Positions 60,807 through 64,000 of a DNA stretch of 64,000 nt are shown piece by piece. The position numbers were made by a program, and so were the translations under genes. Location of the stretch: positions 18,925-82,924 of the forward strand of contig MEOE01000026.1 in assembly GCA_001768565.1 (NCBI GenBank), written 5' to 3'. The notes under the pieces were generated by a model. The model saw nothing but the letters and a program-made list of their open reading frames with translations, was not told the DNA's origin and searched no databases. This DNA is from Bacteroidetes bacterium GWF2_33_16. Lineage in GTDB: Bacteria; Bacteroidota; Bacteroidia; Bacteroidales; UBA12077. Every line of letters begins with the position of its first letter. Within the stretch, counting starts at the first letter, position 1.

Positions 60807-63800
60807 ATGAAAAATAAGTTGAGCCTCCTTATAATACTACTAATACTATTTTCGAGCAATTTTATTATAGCTCAGGATTTCATTGGATCTAATATTCTAT
60901 CTTGCTCAAATACTGTAGTTATAAGCAAGTCAACAAAGGTTACAGATGGTGTTTTAGTTACTGGTTATTTTAATGGAACTTTAAATTCATCTCCTGCGCT
61001 TGTTTCTAATTTATTTGATGGCTTTATCGCAAAATATTCAAATGATTTAAGTCCTATCTGGATTAAACAAATAACAGGATCAAAAGCAGAATTTATTTAT
61101 GACATTGCTATTGGAATTGACGGTTCAGTATACATCGCAGGTTCATTTCTAGAAAAAATTAAATTCTCAGAAACTGACTCATTTGTAATTACCATTGGAA
61201 CCAAGGCAGATGGTTTTATTGCCAAATACAGTAGCTCTGGAGTTTTTTTATGGGCAAAAAGGGTTGGCTCAAATGAAGCTGCACAAAATTGTACTTCACT
61301 TGATATTGATCCTGATGAAAATATTATAATTGGTGGATACTTTAGTGATTCGATTTCTGTTGGAAGTAATTATTACAAAAATTCATTTGGATTGTATTTA
61401 GCCAAAATGACCTCTTCAGGAGATTTCATTTGGACTAAACAAGTTAAAACCAAAAATACCACTTCAAGAATTAATGCTATAAAGACCTACTCAGATGGTT
61501 ATTACATTAATGGCAGGTTCATGGATACTGTCTTTTTTGACACAGGTAATAAAATAAGTAATAATTTAACAAAATCAGATGTCTTCCTGTATAAAACCAA
61601 TTTTGATGGAACAGGACAATGGTTAAAACGAACTTATTCTGATGGCAACACTTATGTTGGAGGAATCGCTAGGGATATTTATGATAATATCTATTTTACG
61701 GGAGATTTTGCAGGGACTCAGATTCAGGCAGATTCAACCCTGACTTTTAAATCCAATGTTATTACCAATAATGGCATAAATGATATTTTTATTCTAAAGT
61801 ACAATAAGACCGGAGATTTGATTTGGGCGAAAGGCTATGGAGGTACAGGTGAAGAGTGGGGCAGAGGATTAAGCTATAAAGACGATTTTATTTATATTAC
61901 AGGCAACTTTTCTGGAACTTTAAATTTTGGAGAAAACACATTAACCTCAACAGGAACAGGGGATCTGGATATTTTGTTGGGTATATTGGATAAAGATGGA
62001 AATACTATCAGGGCAAAATCAATTACTGGGACTGATGGTGATGATTCTGGTACCTCCCTTTCAGTGGATGAAAACATTAATGCATATCTTGGAGGTTTTT
62101 TTAAATCATCTTCTATTGTTGTAGGTGAGAATACTCATATAAATCCAAATCCGGGCAGCGATGTATTACTAATAGCTAAGTACAAACCACCATATTCAGC
62201 CACCTTTACAAAGAAAATTAATCCTACCTGTTATCAAGATTCGAATGGTGTGCTTATCGTTACTCCCTACTTTGGAGTAGCCCCTTTTACTTATAGCTGG
62301 AGCCATAGTGCTAGTTTAAATGATTCTGTTGCTATTAACTTACCTGCTGGTACATATTCTGTTACAATTACAGATGCTCTTGATTCTACTGCCTTTGCAC
62401 AATATAATTTAACCCAGCCAAATGCTTTTGCTTTTAACGGTTCTGTTATTACCCAGATCGAAGATTGCTGGGGCCATGCTGATGGCGCAATTAATTTTTC
62501 TGTTACTGGAGGAACTTCTCCATATACTTATCTTTGGAATACAACAAACGGATCGGGTTTGGATATAGATGCAGAAGATCAGACCGGTTTAACTGCCGGC
62601 TCTTACTGTGGAAAAGTAACAGGTAAAAACGGATGTTTTGCCGATACAACTTTTGTTATTACGCAACCCACCCGAATTAAATTTGATGGTACAGTCGTTA
62701 CACACATTCATAATTTGCCTGCACCACAACAAGGAGCTGTTAACTTTGCTGTTTCGGGTGGTTCGGGAACTTATACTACTTTTGCCTGGGCCGGGCCTTC
62801 AGCATATATAGCATCAACAGAAGATATAAGTGCATTAACTGTTGGAGGAACATATACAGTAAATGTAACAGATAATAAATCTTGTACTCGTGATACTTCT
62901 GTTACAGTTATTGATTCAACCCAAACCTTCTCTTATTTTAAAGAAGAAGATGTAATTCATGTTACTTGTAATGGTTTAAATAACGGGGAAGCTACTGTTA
63001 CAACAATCGATACCATTGGAACACTAAGCTATAAATGGAGTCATAACCCTTCGCTTAATTCGCCTAAAGCTACTGGTCTGTCTGCAAACACCTATACAGT
63101 TAAAGTGGTTGATAGCAATTCTCTCTTAGATACCATATTAGCTTCTGTAACAATAACTCAGCCAACTGTTCTATCAACTTCGATAACACCCTCTCCTGAA
63201 ATAACTTGTAATGGTTATAACACCGGATGGGTTGACTTATCGGTTTCGGGCGGCACTACTCCATACTCCTATGTTTGGTCAAATGGAACCACTACACAGG
63301 ATTTGGTTCAGGTAATTGCAGGAAACTACTCTGTAACAATTAAAGATGCAAACAATTGTACTGAATCAGAAAGCACTACTGTTTTGCAAGCTGATGCAAT
63401 GATAGTAGATATAACAAAAACAGCCAATATTGATTGCTATGGTGATATTACAGCAGAACTAACCGCGGTAGCTTCTGGAGGAGCCGGAGGATATTCGTAT
63501 GTATGGAATGACCCAGGGTACCAAACTACATCTGTTGCTTCTGATTTACCTGCTGGATTATTTACAGTTACCGTTACCGATGCAAATACATGTAAAAAAA
63601 CAGCTTCTTATTCAGTAACTCAACCTTCAAAATTAACTGCAACAGCAACTATTAACAATGTCAACTGTAATGCTGGTGTTGATGGCGAAATAGCACTTTC
63701 TGTATCTGGAGGAACAGGTACAAAATACTATTATTGGACTACTACAAATGGAGCCGGAATCGTTCAAGGAAATCCTAATCAATATACTCTTGAGGCAGGA

Positions 63801-64000
63801 AGCTATAATGTTAAAATATCCGATGCAAATGCATGTGAAATTTACAAAGATTATTCAGTGACAGAACCTGCAGAATTATTAATAACAAATGAAGCAAAAA
63901 CGGATATTACAACCTGCTTTGGTGATGCAACTGGTACAATTACTATTACTGCAACCGGTGGTACAGGTACAAAAACTTATACTTTAAGCCCTGGAGGAAC
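60807..64000 (+). CDS. Large SprB-repeat/beta-propeller surface adhesin (3' truncated by window edge)
   Basis: The frame is open from the ATG to the window end (over 1064 codons, no stop). A signal peptide (about 1-22, ending FIIAQ) is followed by SBBP-like beta-propeller repeats (DGFIAKYS, IAGSF, DIYFTGDF, DIFILKYNKTGDLIWAKGYG). From about residue 470, SprB-type repeats of roughly 75-80 residues appear; about eight are visible, with CNG/CYG openings, SGGT-PYSYVW and AGNYSVTIKDANNC cores. SprB-family proteins are T9SS-exported gliding or adhesion proteins. Starts 23 bases after the lasso precursor with no terminator between, so it may be co-transcribed. Confidence 0.9.
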   Translation, partial: MKNKLSLLIILLILFSSNFIIAQDFIGSNILSCSNTVVISKSTKVTDGVLVTGYFNGTLNSSPALVSNLFDGFIAKYSNDLSPIWIKQITGSKAEFIYDIAIGIDGSVYIAGSFLEKIKFSETDSFVITIGTKADGFIAKYSSSGVFLWAKRVGSNEAAQNCTSLDIDPDENIIIGGYFSDSISVGSNYYKNSFGLYLAKMTSSGDFIWTKQVKTKNTTSRINAIKTYSDGYYINGRFMDTVFFDTGNKISNNLTKSDVFLYKTNFDGTGQWLKRTYSDGNTYVGGIARDIYDNIYFTGDFAGTQIQADSTLTFKSNVITNNGINDIFILKYNKTGDLIWAKGYGGTGEEWGRGLSYKDDFIYITGNFSGTLNFGENTLTSTGTGDLDILLGILDKDGNTIRAKSITGTDGDDSGTSLSVDENINAYLGGFFKSSSIVVGENTHINPNPGSDVLLIAKYKPPYSATFTKKINPTCYQDSNGVLIVTPYFGVAPFTYSWSHSASLNDSVAINLPAGTYSVTITDALDSTAFAQYNLTQPNAFAFNGSVITQIEDCWGHADGAINFSVTGGTSPYTYLWNTTNGSGLDIDAEDQTGLTAGSYCGKVTGKNGCFADTTFVITQPTRIKFDGTVVTHIHNLPAPQQGAVNFAVSGGSGTYTTFAWAGPSAYIASTEDISALTVGGTYTVNVTDNKSCTRDTSVTVIDSTQTFSYFKEEDVIHVTCNGLNNGEATVTTIDTIGTLSYKWSHNPSLNSPKATGLSANTYTVKVVDSNSLLDTILASVTITQPTVLSTSITPSPEITCNGYNTGWVDLSVSGGTTPYSYVWSNGTTTQDLVQVIAGNYSVTIKDANNCTESESTTVLQADAMIVDITKTANIDCYGDITAELTAVASGGAGGYSYVWNDPGYQTTSVASDLPAGLFTVTVTDANTCKKTASYSVTQPSKLTATATINNVNCNAGVDGEIALSVSGGTGTKYYYWTTTNGAGIVQGNPNQYTLEAGSYNVKISDANACEIYKDYSVTEPAELLITNEAKTDITTCFGDATGTITITATGGTGTKTYTLSPGG

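Noticed and set aside
1..64000. tRNA, rRNA, riboswitch or prophage genes
   Set aside because: No cloverleaf, rRNA-like stretch, known riboswitch core or phage gene block was recognised by eye; a covariance-model scan was not possible.

Overview
This is AT-rich bacterial chromosome of Bacteroidota type, probably a Bacteroidales/Marinilabiliales-like or related free-living lineage. The taxonomic call rests on several signs. There are repeated TAnnTTTG-type -7 promoter elements. Surface proteins typical of the phylum are present: SprB-repeat adhesin, lamin-tail-domain exported protein, DUF2723/GT117 membrane protein, DUF2807 'head GIN' protein and CarboxypepD-regulatory-like protein. MutL and ribosomal protein S16 also have the form usual in this phylum. 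No rRNA, tRNA, CRISPR array or prophage was seen, and no gene-free gap exceeds 300 bases.

Layout. 1-7.8 kb: mutL, two rhomboid proteases, a membrane-anchored endonuclease/exonuclease/phosphatase protein, a PLP dehydratase and dapD. 7.9-16 kb: a surface-glycan locus with three CDP-glycerol glycerophosphotransferase-like proteins, two nucleotidyltransferases, two tandem LicD-like proteins and a WaaE-like glycosyltransferase, ending with a TsaC-family gene. This is teichoic-acid/phosphocholine-style chemistry in an organism that should be Gram-negative. 16-31 kb: a nucleotide-sugar epimerase/dehydratase, rimM-rpsP, dnaE, trxA, radC, upp, folK, sppA, lpxK and purine nucleoside phosphorylase. 31-43 kb: an MFS transporter, a 1242-residue exported protein, asd, a DEAD-box helicase, hflX, a TonB-like protein, HIT and greA, and a Rieske-like lipoprotein with an altered ligand set. 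43-53 kb: the rplM-rpsI / rpsB-tsf block, an O-antigen ligase-like protein, a deaminase, a DNA glycosylase, an outer-membrane protein, a GT117 protein and a polysaccharide deacetylase.

54-60.8 kb: the most interesting region is a lasso-peptide biosynthetic cluster. It encodes a macrolactam synthetase (asparagine-synthetase fold without the N-terminal Cys), a PqqD-like recognition element (B1), a transglutaminase-fold leader peptidase (B2) and a 51-residue precursor gene too short for ordinary ORF calling. It also encodes three tailoring candidates: an HPr-kinase-like kinase, a PF14907-type nucleotidyltransferase and a PAPS-type sulfotransferase. The predicted 16-residue core starts with Gly, has Glu at position 9 for the ring closure and ends in Ser, the residue phosphorylated by kinases of this type in known lasso pathways. 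The simplest reading is a lasso peptide that is phosphorylated and possibly glycosylated at its C-terminus and perhaps sulfated. A REP-associated tyrosine transposase with palindromes and a 23-bp tandem repeat lies inside the cluster. An SprB-repeat adhesin gene begins 23 bp after the precursor and runs off the window.

All functional calls come from reading motifs by eye; no database search was run.
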